A DNA stretch of 64,000 nucleotides from Elephas maximus indicus (taxonomy: Eukaryota > Chordata > Mammalia > Proboscidea > Elephantidae): the NCBI RefSeq assembly GCF_024166365.1, contig NC_064843.1, positions 53,324,032 through 53,388,031 on the forward strand, in the 5' to 3' direction. The notes under the pieces are model-generated. The model worked only from the letters and a program-made list of their open reading frames with translations, was not told where the DNA came from and ran no database searches. The stretch's first letter is position 1, and every line of letters starts with the position of its first letter. Shown here piece after piece: positions 1 to 10,047 of the stretch. Both the position numbers and the translations under genes were made by a program.

Positions 1-659
1 CAGCAAGCACCTCAGCTGGTCGTGGTTCTTTTCCTGGTGGAGCTAGAGCTTTGGAATACTTGCCCCGGCAGGGCAGATGCAGGTGGTGAGGCCTGAGGGG
101 CTGAGAGGTCAAGGAACCATGAAGCAGAAACTGAAGAGACAAGGAACACAGGAAGCAGAGCTGCCTCAATCTCAAAAGGTGGAGTCACCACTTAGATGGA
201 CTAAGAGAACAGGGTCACCTAAAGCCGAGGGAGCAAAGTTGCCTTTCCAGTGGGCCTGAAAGGCAGAGCTGAACTCCAGGGTCAAGGTGCCTCCACCCAG
301 AATCCAGACAGTGTGGCTAATACCTAGAGTCTTCAGGACAGCACCATTGTATAAATAGTCTCAGAGAATAGAGGATTATTTTCAAAGCCTCGAGGGTTAA
401 TTTATTGTATTCTGTTGACTTTCTTGGCGCCTGTTATCCCTTCTTTCCCTCCAATTTCTTCCATCTGTAATGGAAATGTCTAGCTTGTGCCTGTTCCACC
501 ATTGTATTTTGGAAGCAGATAATTTGCATTCTAGATTTCACAGGTGAATAGACTTACTGGATTTTGGACTTGGAGTTGAATTAAGACTTTTGACATGATA
601 TGATGGGGTAAATGTTTTACATGTGGAAAGGACATGAATTTCTGGGGCCAAGGGTGGAA
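1..659 (+). mobile_element. MaLR (ERVL-MaLR) internal region, 3' part
   Basis: The last 250 bases follow the layout of the 3' end of a MaLR internal region: CACCATTGTATTTTGGAAG, a GATTTCACAGG block, TTGGACTTGGAGTTGAATTA, GGACATGAATT, then a purine-rich tract (about 645-659) directly before the LTR. No long open frame is present. MaLR elements lack env, and their coding parts are usually decayed. The 5' part lies beyond the left edge. Confidence 0.6.
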
Positions 660-1180
660 TGTCATAGATTGAATTGTGTCCTCCCAAAATATGTGCTTCA
701 ATTTGGTTAGGCCATGGTTCCCAGTATTGTGTGATTGTCCACCATTTTGTCATCTGATGCAACTTCCTAAAAAATATCCTATCTCTGCAATGTTGATGAG
801 ATGGGATTAGCAACAGTCATGTTGATGAGGCAGGGCTCAATCTACAAAATTGGATTGTGTCTTGAGCCAATCTCTTTCAAGATATAAGAGAGAGAAGCAA
901 GCAGAGAGAGAGGGGGACCTCATACTACCAAGACAGCAGTGCCAAGAGCAGAGCACATCTTTTGGACCCAGGGTTCCTGCACAGAGAAGCTCCTAGTCCA
1001 GGGGAAGATTGATGACAAAGGACCTTCCCCCAAAACTGACAGAGAGAGAAAGCCATCCCCTGGAGCTAACACCCTGAATTTGGACTTGTAGTCTACTAGG
1101 CTGTGAGAGAATAAATTCCCCTTTGTTAAAGCCTTCTACTTATGGTATTTCGGTTATAACAGCACTAGGTGACTAAGACA
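660..1180 (+). mobile_element. MaLR-type LTR (3' LTR of the element to its left)
   Basis: It starts TGTCATAGATTGAATTGTGT and ends GTGACTAAGACA, the TG…CA ends and terminal wording of MaLR LTRs. An AATAAA (GAGAATAAATTCC) lies near 1110, followed by the TTGTTAAAGCC segment. It is closely similar in layout to the solo LTR at 24788-25275. It is preceded by a polypurine tract and internal sequence, so it is a 3' LTR rather than a solo one. The matching 5' LTR is outside the window. Confidence 0.75.
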
Positions 1181-2375
1181 GTAGTTGATCAACTGGTTTT
1201 TGATCAAGATACAAAGGCAATTCAATGGAGAAAGAACAGTCTTTTAAACAATTGGTGCTGGAACAAATGGACAACAATATGCAAAAAAAGTACATCAACT
1301 GAACCTCACACTTTATACAGAATTTAATATAGAATAAACCTGAATGCAAAACATAAAACTATAGAACACAGGAGAAAATTGTTGTAACCTTGAGTTTATC
1401 AAAACATTCTTAGATATGAAACCAAACACAGTACATAAGGAAGAAGTACAGATTGCTCCTTAGAACCAAGGATGGTAAGACTACGCCTCACATACTTTGG
1501 ACATGTTCTCAGGAGGGATCAGTCCCTAGAGAAGGACACCATGCTTGGTAAAGTAGATGGTCAGTGAAAAAGAGGGAGACCCTCAGCGAGATGGACGGAC
1601 ACAGTGGCTGCAACAATGGGCTCAAGCATAATGACTGTGAGGATGGCACAAGGCCGGGCAGTGTTTTGTTCTGTTGTACGTAGGGTCACTATGAGTTCGA
1701 GCCGACTCGACGGCACCTAACAACAACAACGGTACGTAAAAGAGAAAAAAAAGATAAATTGGACTTTATAAAAATAAAAAAAAAAAATTTGCTCTGTGAA
1801 AGATACTATTAAAAGAATAAAAAGAAAAGCCACAGACTAGGAGAAAACATTTGTAAATCACATTTCTGACAAAGGACTTCTAAACAGAATGTGTAAACAG
1901 TTCTTAAAACTCAAAAATAGAAAAACAAGCAACTCAATTAAAAAAATAGGTAGAAGATCTGAACAGACACTTCACTAAAGAGCATATATGGGTATATAAG
2001 CTTATAAAAAGATGCTCAATATCACTATTAGGGCAATGCAAATTATAGCCACAGTGAGGTACCAGTACACACTTATCAGAAAAGAAAAAAACACAAAACA
2101 AATACAAAAAAAAAAAAGAAAAAAACCCCTGACAATATTAAGTGTTGGTGAAGATGTGGAGCAACTGAAATTCACATATATTCTTGGTAGGAATGCAAAG
2201 CGGCTCAACCACTATGGAAAACAATTCTGCAGTTTATAAACATATATTTATCATATGACCCAGGATTCCCATTCCTAGATATTTACCCAAGAGAAATGAA
2301 AACCTGTGTTTCACACAAAAACCTACATATGAATAGCAGCTTCATTTGTAATTGCTCCAAACTGGAAAAAGCCCC
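1181..2375 (+). mobile_element. Old L1 (L1M type) fragment, split by an RTE insertion
   Basis: The segment reads like a decayed plus-strand L1 ORF2 C-terminal region and 3' part. Recognisable blocks are AAACAATTGGTGCTGGAACA, the CCACAGTGAGGTACCAGTAC block, and ATGACCCAGGATTCCCATTC. Position 1444-1731 is a separate RTE fragment with L1 sequence on both sides. No long frame survives. Subfamily not determined. Confidence 0.75.
1444..1731 (+). mobile_element. RTE-type LINE, 5'-truncated 3' end
   Basis: The sequence (GCTCCTTAGAACCAAGGATG … GGGTCACTATGAGTTCGAGC … GACGGCACCTAACAACAACA) matches the 3' parts of the RTE copies at 9152-10047 and 58871-59170. Flanking similar words GTACATAAGGAAG (1431-1443) and GTACGTAAAAGAG (1732-1744) look like a decayed target-site duplication. 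The terminal block resembles the AfroSINE tail. Confidence 0.75.
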
Positions 2376-2384
2376 ATTTTCTGT

Positions 2385-2960
2385 GGACCGACGTGAAGTC
2401 CCCTTTCCACAGAAGATGAAGCCTCAGTAAATGTGCATTGCTGTAGTAACGGCCCCTGGTTTGTTCATGCCTCCTCTATGCACATCTCTTTGCACTGTGG
2501 TTTTGCTACCTGATGAATTTGGGTTTGGCCATGTGATTTGCTTCAGCCAAAGGGACAACAGCAAACGTGGCAAAATTAGAGGCTTGAAAAGCTCTTGAGC
2601 ACTGGGACTTACTCTCTCTTGTAGCTGGTAACCCTAGCCTACTGGAGGATAAGAGATAGCCTGGATACTAACCAGAAGATCAGCAGTTTGAATCCATCAG
2701 CCACCCCTTGGAAACCCTATGGGGCAGTTCTAGTCTGTTCTATAGGATAACTATTAGTCAGAATTGACTCAGTGGCAACAGGTTTGGTTTTAGTTTTTTT
2801 GAGCCACCTCAGCCATTTCAGTTGAGGCCCCAGACAGACATGAGTCCCATCAAACTTCAACTAAGGTGGCCAACTAAAGAATCATGAGGATAAATGTTTG
2901 CTGTTTCAAGCCACTATGTTTTGGGGTAGTTTTTTAAGCAGCAAGAACTAGTGGATACAG
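2385..2960 (+). mobile_element. MLT1-like LTR interrupted by an AfroSINE
   Basis: The 3' end (TGTTTCAAGCCACTATGTTT … GCAGCAAGAACTAGTGGATACAG) is the usual MLT1 LTR ending. The upstream half has GCCAAAGGGACA, AGAGGCTTGAAAAGC and CACTGGGACTTACTCTC. A SINE occupies 2628-2803. The 5' boundary is approximate. Confidence 0.55.
2628..2803 (+). mobile_element. AfroSINE (tRNA-derived SINE)
   Basis: Diverged copy with the head GATACTAACCAGAAGATCAG, the body GGAAACCCTATGGGGCAGTT and the tail AGTCAGAATTGACTCAGTGG, then a GGTTTGGTTTTAG run. Short (deleted) form. It sits inside the MLT1-like LTR. Confidence 0.8.
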
Positions 2961-3032
2961 TGATACTCAAGCTGGTCCCCAAAACTTCAGACTTCTGAGA
3001 AACCAGAGTTTTGCTGGTACTCAGTAATTTGT

Positions 3033-3243
3033 GACCTTGGTGGCAAAGTGATTAAGGTGCTTGGCTGCCAACCAAAAGGTGGTGGTTTGAACCCACCAGC
3101 CACTCCGTGGGAGAAAGATTTGGCAGACTTCTTCAGTAAAGTTTTACAGCCTTGGAAACCCTATAGGGTAGTCCTACTCTGTCCTGTAGCGTCGCTATGA
3201 GTTGGAATTGACTCCATAGCAGTGGGTTTGGTTTGGTTTGGCT
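3033..3243 (+). mobile_element. AfroSINE, long form
   Basis: tRNA-like head (GGCAAAGTGATTAAGGTGCT, then the B-box-like GGTTTGAACCC) and the tail GTCGCTATGAGTTGGAATTG. Between the CACTCC and TTGGAAACCC blocks it keeps a 45-bp segment (GTGGGAGAAAGATTTGGCAG…) that most copies here lack, so it belongs to the undeleted subfamily. Confidence 0.88.
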
Positions 3244-3752
3244 CGGCTAGATGGTGTAATGCTGATCTATCCTCTGTCCATCTTTCTATACTTCCCCACA
3301 TACCAAATCCAAATAAATGTAGCCTTGAGAGTCATCAAAATTACCTTCACATTGCTGAGTTGTGACAATGGCTATTTTTTATCCTGAATTTCACAACTTG
3401 CAATCATTTAAAAGCCCTAGAGTTCTTGCTTTGGAATATTTACTTAATACAATGTAGTACCTGATTATGCTGTTCGATTATTTTTTTCTACTTAAAAAAT
3501 ACCAACTCTTTGAAAAAGGAGCCACGGCTGTGCATAACTTAAGTGCTCAAAATGTGTTATAACCAACCAAAAATGAGATTTACAATTAAATGCAGTGACT
3601 TGAAAACAAAGCACTCAAAAAAAAAAAAAAAAACCAACTAGCCATACAAAGCTCAATTTCACTGAAACCTTAAAATCAAACTGCAAGCAATCTTTACACT
3701 ATAATAAAACAGTTTAAAGGGAACAAGCATCTTCCTTGCATTGAACGAAATA

Positions 3753-4531
3753 CAGGTATTCCCCTGCTTTTCAAAAGTTCACTTTTCACCGTTTTTGCTA
3801 AAGAAAAAAAATCCAAAGAGGATTTTCACTTTTACTAAATAAGCTGAAAAGCGAAAATATAGGGTTGCTATGTGTCAGAAATGACTCGAAGGCGTTCTTT
3901 TCTTTTGGAGAGGCACACCTGTTCACACTCCTCTGGAACAAGTGAGCAGCTCAATGAAGCGTCAAGTCAAAGTGTTCGCTTTCCGATTTACATAGGGGCT
4001 TGACCAAGCTCCTCTGCCCTTGTTGAAGGACCCAGCCATATCCAAACAAATGCCTGGTGACGTATGAACACTTTGATGTTCCCTTTGCATTTCCTTAACT
4101 GTAGGACTCATCCATGGGCACTCAGTTAATATAAATCTCCCTCTTCTATGGGATTCGAACCCCTGACCTTCAACCCAGCCCCATGTGCCATTGCCAGCCA
4201 GGCTTTGGGGCTACCATCATCACTACCATCACCTCTCACCCTTCCAGTGTGCTGTCTACCTGATTCTGGCAAAAGAAACCACACAGTACATACATTATTT
4301 CTACTTCATATAGGCTGTGTATTTATCATATCGTTCCCACTTTTACTATGTGTTAGTGTTATTTTAGGTTTTGTGGGTTATTTGGTATGGCTTGGTACAT
4401 TATTTTTTGGGTCTGGGAATGTCCAAAAACTTTTCCCGTGCAAATTAACGGTAATGACTTCTTCACTTTATGCCATTTCGGCTTACAAAAGGTTTTACAG
4501 AACATTATTTTCGGATAGCAGGAGAAATCTG
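3753..4531. mobile_element. Tigger-like non-autonomous DNA transposon
   Basis: Imperfect terminal inverted repeats: the left end CAGGTATTCCCCTGCTTTTC matches the reverse complement of the right end (CAGATTTCTCCTGCTATCCG), with TA at both outer edges. The inner TIR-adjacent words (AAAGTTCACTTTTCACC) are typical of Tigger-like MERs. A 35-bp AfroSINE-tail-like piece lies near 3857-3893. No transposase frame survives. Confidence 0.6.
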
Positions 4532-4539
4532 TATTATGA

Positions 4540-5309
4540 ACCATTATAGAATTGCTTGTAGACTATATCCACAAACACATTAAGATTCACAACCTTTCAG
4601 TGATGAGTAGTTAATAACTGGGAAGTTGAAGACACAGAGGAATCACCAGGAGCACTCCTTATTCAGCTGAATAACCTACCAATGTCAGTGCTTTATGATA
4701 CACACTTTCCAGTTTAATCTGCATGTTTCCTACTATCATGAACAATTTAAATGTGCTTTTTTTCCTTCTCCTTTGAGATTGTTTTATGCTCTTATTATTT
4801 TGATATCACTCTGAATTTGCATCGTTTTACTCTTTAAAAAATATGCTACATTGGCAGGCTTGAATTTTTAATACCAAAAATGTCAAGTTAACTATGAAAC
4901 ACAAACCTGGCGAAACTCCTACTGCCTTTGAGAAGCTACCCTACTTACCCTGTGCTTTAAATGACCATTTTGGTTTTATTTTCATTTACTTATAAAGCAC
5001 ACCTAATTCTTCTAAGTGGCCCATTAATAGTTTATAAAATCTAGACCAGATGAGACCCAAGAATGTCAGGGCCTTGAAGTTGTGTTTTAATTTAATTTTA
5101 AAAAGAATTCAGATTGCCTTAAACTCTATAGCAGCATATCCACCCTTCCAAGCATTCCAAAAATCTGCAAGGCGGACAGAAGAACTTTCTGTTATGACAA
5201 ATAGAAAAACCACTGGAGAGCTCTGAACGTTTCCAATATAATTATGGGCAATGCAAGCTTAGAATGTCCGCTTCTTGGAGTTGTCATCTTAAAGAGTTAA
5301 AGTCATTTT
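4540..5309. other. Intergenic DNA downstream of ESF1
   Basis: AT-rich unique-looking sequence between the Tigger-like element and the ESF1 poly(A) site. I see no exon, repeat or RNA gene in it. Confidence 0.5.
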
Positions 5310-5942
5310 TTCAGATACTTTTCCAGAGAGCAGTTTATTTGAGGTACATAAAAACAAATCAGTTCTATACAAATAAAAATATTTTGTACTTTTATTTACA
5401 AATTAATTTCATAAACAAACTATAATCAACACGACCAAACTAAAACGGAAAGATCTTGGTATCCATTCTTTATGGCTAGAAAAATAAATTATTTTAATAG
5501 ATATCTAAATGTGTCTCTTCCTTTCAGAGAAATTAATGTACTGCATATACGTATTTCCAAACTGTCCCTAACTCTTACACAGACTCAAGACTGGGCATTG
5601 CTATATTTTTTACATAGAATTGTAAAGAGTCTTTAAAAACACTAACTTAGAATAACTTTCTACTAGTATGACCCAAATTTTATAAAACATAAAAATTTTA
5701 TAAATTCTGTATTTCAGATAACTCGCGTTAAGTAGAATTAATCTGTGGAAAAGTACAGTATAAATCCACTAATCACCCACAATTAGGTCCAACGATTATT
5801 GATGGTGAGAAATCTTAAAATGGTCAGACTAAGATTTCATTCATATTATTGAAAGGTAGCTTTGTTCCCCAAAGCTATGCCTTCAACCATTTCTGTATAC
5901 ACTAGGAAAATGATTCTCAGTCCAAAATGAAACAATATCCAG
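5310..5942 (-). other. ESF1: ESF1 3' UTR
   Basis: AT-rich sequence follows the TAA stop. Two AATAAA hexamers occur on the minus strand: one at 5391-5396 and one at 5334-5339. The latter, in context CAAATAAACTG, is the likelier main signal, with cleavage expected near 5310-5320. No interspersed repeat is recognisable here, which contrasts with the flanks and suits a conserved 3' UTR. The exact end is inferred. Confidence 0.65.
5334..5339 (-). terminator. Candidate ESF1 polyadenylation signal AATAAA
   Basis: TTTATT on the plus strand reads AATAAA on the minus strand, about 600 nt after the ESF1 stop. An alternative AATAAA lies at 5391-5396. Which is used cannot be decided from sequence. Confidence 0.6.
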
Positions 5943-6236
5943 TTATTTGACTCTTTGTTTTTTTCTTGCTTGAAACTGCTCTGTTTTGGTTTTTATAGAT
6001 TTAATCAACATTGACAAGGAAGGATCAATAGACTTCTTCTGTGATTCCTTTTCAATCTCACTCTCTTTTTTCTTTATTGCCTGAGAAAATTCTTGTTCTT
6101 TTTGTTCTCTTTGTCGGGCTTTCTCCTCAAGGATTTTTTCCATAGCTTTTGTTTTCTTGAAATTAGGATCTGAGGGATCCAAATTAAATAAGTGGGAAGT
6201 ATACATTGCCTGAAACCGTACATCCTTAACATTTAC
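5943..6236 (-). CDS. ESF1: ESF1 terminal coding exon, with NUC153 segment and stop
   Basis: The 294-nt coding part starts GTA AAT GTT after the acceptor ttcttttggtttgcag and ends with TAA at 5943-5945. It encodes 97 residues. Near the start is the NUC153 signature (RFQAMYTSHLFNLDPSDPNF, then KKTKAMEKILEEKARQRE). A charged helix (QEFSQAIKKKESEIEKESQKK) follows, and the protein ends SMLIKSIKTKTEQFQARKKQ plus three residues. NUC153 is a short motif shared by nucleolar ribosome-biogenesis proteins. The terminal KKxRxK-type tail could aid nucleolar retention (inference). The reading frame extends two codons upstream of the acceptor, but the AG site and the phase from exon F set the exon start. Confidence 0.97.
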   Translation of the reverse strand, partial: VNVKDVRFQAMYTSHLFNLDPSDPNFKKTKAMEKILEEKARQREQKEQEFSQAIKKKESEIEKESQKKSIDPSLSMLIKSIKTKTEQFQARKKQRVK

Positions 6237-6705
6237 CTGCAAACCAAAAGAAAGAATTAGTAAACCAAAGGTCCAGAAATAGGCAGAAATTTAGAAAATC
6301 AGGGAATTTTTTATTATATAAAATACATTCATTCGTGGAAAACTGTTTTGCTACAGATTTTTAATGGAGTTTTAAGGCCCACCCCTGGTCTGTAACAAAC
6401 AAAGCACACTGTTCTTAGGTAATGACAATCTACTTGAACAGGAACTGCAGTGGGTGACACTGGCCACTTAATCAACTGTAGAAGAGTTTTTGAGGCAGGG
6501 CTTCCCCACGCTTACAACGTGAAATCTGTTTCTGACTGGCATAAACTACCTATGACACTCCCTGCGGAAGTTTTACACAAAGCATAAAGCAGTGTCAGAC
6601 TCTGCTTTCTGAGTGCATTTTAAATTATAACCCTGGTACCAAAAATGAGTAGCTACTGATGTGATTCATAAATTAAAGAATTTAAAGACGACTATGGGAA
6701 AGACC
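6237..6705 (-). other. ESF1 intron, unique part next to the last exon
   Basis: Holds the acceptor and pyrimidine tract of the last exon (6237-6260). No recognisable repeat. The rest of this intron is filled with SINE and L1 DNA. Confidence 0.5.
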
Positions 6706-6868
6706 TGTAGAGCCCTGGTGGTGCAGTGGCTGAGCGTTTGGCTGCTGATCAAAAAGTCCATCAGCCGCCCCTTGGAAAGCCTATGGGGCAGTTTTATTCT
6801 GTCCTGTAAAGTCACTATGAGTTGGGGTTGACTCAACAGCAATGAGTTTTGTTTTGGTTTTGGTTTAT
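6706..6868 (+). mobile_element. AfroSINE, short form
   Basis: Head AGCCCTGGTGGTGCAGTGGC, body CTTGGAAAGCCTATGGGGCA, tail GTCACTATGAGTTGGGGTTG. Flanked by GGGAAAGACC (6696-6705) and GAGAAAGACC (6869-6878), a target-site duplication. Confidence 0.9.
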
Positions 6869-8104
6869 GAGAAAGACCAAGGTCTGGTCAGATAAAAGGC
6901 CCCAATTTATCTTCTATGTTTCTACAAAAACACGGGTAGTCCCACATTTACGAGCATACCTTAACTTCAGCCAGGCTTTCAAGTGTTACCAAGCACAGAT
7001 GTGAACAGCAAGAAAGGGAGAACAGTTTATTGCCACCTAGCACTACCACGGGAAACATGAGTCCATCTGGAAATGGGTCAATAGCTTTTCCTAGTTATAC
7101 TAAGAACAGATGAGAAGAACGTTTTCATGTACAACTATTAATGTGTAAAGGTTATCTGTAACAGAAGATTTGATAACAAATCTTTAGGTGAAAGTTCACA
7201 GCACAAATTAGTTTCTCATTAAAAAATTTATACACATATTGTTTTGTGACACTGGTTGCAATCCTTGCAATGTGTTAGCACTCTCCCTCTTTCGCTTTCC
7301 ACCCTGGGTTCTCCGTGTCTATTTGTCCAGTTTCCCTGTACCTACCTGTCTTTTTGTCTTTATTTGGGCAGGTGTTGTCCATTTGGTCTCGTATACTTGA
7401 TTGAACTAAGAAGCACATTCCTCATATGTCATTGTTTATTTTATAGGCCTGTTTAATCTTTGGTTGAAAGGTAGACTTCAGGAAAGGCTTCAGTTCTGAG
7501 TTAGTAGGGCATCCGGGGGCCACAGTCTTGGGGGTTCCTCCAGTTCTGTTAGACCAGTAAGTTTGGTCTTTTTTTGGTGAATTTTAATTTTGCTCTATAT
7601 TTTTCTCCCACTCTGTCCCAGACCCTCTATTGTGATCCCTGTCAGTGCTCTCAGTGGCGGTACCCAGTAGCCATCTACTTCTTCTGGGCTTAGGCTGGTG
7701 GAGGCTGTAGTTGAAGTGGTCCACTAGTCATTACAACTAATATTTTCCTTGTGTCTTTGATTTTCTTCATTCTTCTTTGCTCCAAACATGATGAGACCAA
7801 CAGATGTATTTTAGGAGACTGTTTGCAAGCTTTTAAGATCTCAGATGCTACTCACCAAAGCAGGATGTAGGACATTTTCTTTACCAACTATGTTATGCCA
7901 ACTGACTGAGATGTCCCCCGAGAGCATGGTCTCCAGCCCTCAGCTCCAGTTTCCTCCTCAAGGTGTTTGGATGTGTTTAGGAAGCTTCCACGGCTTTCCT
8001 TTGGCAAAGTTGTACTGACTTCCCCTATGTTGTGTGCTGTCTTTCCTTTCACCAAAGTTAACACTTGTCTACTATTTAGTTAGTGATTTCCCCTCCTCAC
8101 TTCC

Positions 8105-8118
8105 TCCCTCCCTCCCTC
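8105..8118. repeat. (CCCT)n short microsatellite
   Basis: A run of CCTCCCTCC units in the L1 3' UTR. An equivalent C-rich stretch occurs in the younger L1 near 30868-30886, so it is an L1 feature rather than an independent repeat. Confidence 0.7.
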
Positions 8119-8225
8119 CTAACCATCAAAGATTGTTTTTGTCTGTACGTAAACCTTTTCTTGGGGTTTTGTAATAGTAGTCTTATACGATATTTGTCCT
8201 TTAGTGATTGATTTACTTCACTCAG

Positions 8226-8680
8226 TGTGATTATGTGTCAAATTGGCTGGGCCATGATTCTGTTTATATGCGATCACCCCCACAATGGGACCTGTTGTGA
8301 GTAGCCAATCAGTTGAAAGAGTTTCCTTGGGCGTACAGCCTGCATCGAATATAAACGGACATTCTGGCTTTTGCCCTTTCTGGATCCTGCAGCTGCCTCC
8401 TGTTTGACCTCTGGTTCTTGGAACTTGAGCTAGCAGCCTACCTGCCAATCTTGGGATTCGTTGATCTGCAGTCTGTGTCCAAGAGCCCTGTTCTCCAACC
8501 TGCTGATCTTGGGTTCGTCAGCCCCTGTGGCTACGTGAATCAGGAGAAATCTCTATTCTGATTCACGGACATGGGACATTCTAGCCTTTACAATCTCGGG
8601 GGCCATTTCTTTGATATACATCTCTCCCTCTAAGTATATATTTATATGTTTTACTGGTTTTGCTTCTCTAGCCTAAGACA
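8226..8680 (+). mobile_element. MaLR-like solo LTR inserted in L1
   Basis: Starts TGTGATTATGTGTCAAATTG and ends CTCTAGCCTAAGACA. L1 sequence is interrupted exactly here (TTCACTCAG before, CTCCACATAATGTC after). Candidate 5-bp target copies are CTCAG (8221-8225) and CTCCA (8681-8685), decayed. At 455 bp the length fits a MaLR LTR. No internal region, hence solo. Confidence 0.7.
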
Positions 8681-9151
8681 CTCCACATAATGTCCCCCAG
8701 ATTTACCCATGTTGTGAGATGTTTTGTGGATCCTTCATTGTTCTTTATTACTGGGTAGTATTCCAATGTGTGTATGTACCATAAATTGTTTATTCATTCA
8801 TCTGTTGATGGGCACTGAGGTTGTTTCCATCTTTTTGCTATTGTGAATAATGCTGCAATAAACATGGGAGTGCATATGTCTATTTGTATGGCAGCCCTTG
8901 TTACTCTAGGATATAGTCCTAGGAGTGCAATTGCTGGATCATATGGTATTTCTATTTCTAGCTTTTTAAGGAGGCTCCATATCATTTTCCATTGTGGTTG
9001 TACCGTTTTACATTCCCACCAGCAGTGCATAAGAGTTCCAATCTCCCCGCAACCTCTCCAACACTTATTATTTTTTTTTTATTCCTGCCAACAATGTCGG
9101 GGTGAGATGGCATCTCACTAGAGTTTTGATTTGCATTTCTCTAATGGCTAA

Positions 9152-10047
9152 CGCCTTCTTCAAATAGAACAATGGGATACTGTGTGGTTTAAAGTCAGGC
9201 TTTGTGTCAGGGTTGTACCCTTCTACCATGCTTATTCAATCTGTATTCTGAGCAAATAATTACAGCAGCTGGACTTTATGAAGAACAGGCATCACAATAG
9301 GAGGAAGATGCATTAACAACCTGCGATATGCAGATGACACAACCTTGCTTGCTGAAAGTGAAGAGGACTTGAAGCATTTACTGATGAAAATCACAACCGG
9401 ACCAATAAATCAACATTATGATAAACAGAGAAAAGTAAGGTTGTCAAGGATTTCATTTTACATGGATCCACAATCAACAGCCATGGAAGCCACAGTCAAG
9501 AAATCAAAAGATGTATTGCATTGGGCAAATTGGCTGCAAGAGATCTCTTTAAAGTGTTAAAAAGAGATCTCTTTAAAGAGTTAAAAAGCAAAGATGTCAC
9601 CTTGAGGACTAAGGTGCACCTGACCCAAGCCACAGTGTTTTCAATAGCCTCATATGCATGTGTGAGTTGGACGATGAATTAGGAAGACCAAAGAATTATC
9701 GCCTTTGAATTGTGGTGCTGGCAAAGAATATTAAATATACCATGGACTGCCAAAAGAATAAACAAATCTGTCTTGGAAGACGTACAACCAGAATGCTCCT
9801 TAGAAGCAAGGATGGACATACGTATCAGGAGGGATCAGTCCCTAGAGAAGGACATCATGCTTGGTAAAATAGAGGGTCATTGAAAAGGGGAAAGACCCTC
9901 AATGCGATGGACTGACATACTGGCTGCAACAATGGGCTCAAGCATAGCAACAATTGTGAGGATGGTGCAGAACTGGTCAGTATTTTGTTCTGTTGTGCAC
10001 AGGGTTGCTATAAGTCGGAACCGACTTGACGGCACATGACAACAACA
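9152..10047 (+). mobile_element. RTE-type LINE, 5'-truncated, inserted in L1
   Basis: An 896-bp plus-strand fragment that keeps the end of a reverse transcriptase: the LRYADDTTLLAESEEDLKHL reading begins near 9321, with the YADD catalytic motif, and the remaining frame is broken. The 3' end is GTCGGAACCGACTTGACGGC followed by ACATGACAACAACA. L1 text is split between ATGGCTAA (to 9151) and GCTAATGATAG (from 10048), with a possible 5-bp duplication GCTAA. RTE elements are the expected enzymatic partners of AfroSINEs. Confidence 0.85.

Noticed and set aside
1..259. 60-codon open frame at the left edge
   Set aside because: It sits in decayed MaLR internal sequence; too short and without family resemblance.
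4148..4549. 133-codon plus-strand open frame
   Set aside because: It falls inside the Tigger-like transposon's AT-rich half, has no recognisable domain and no splice context.
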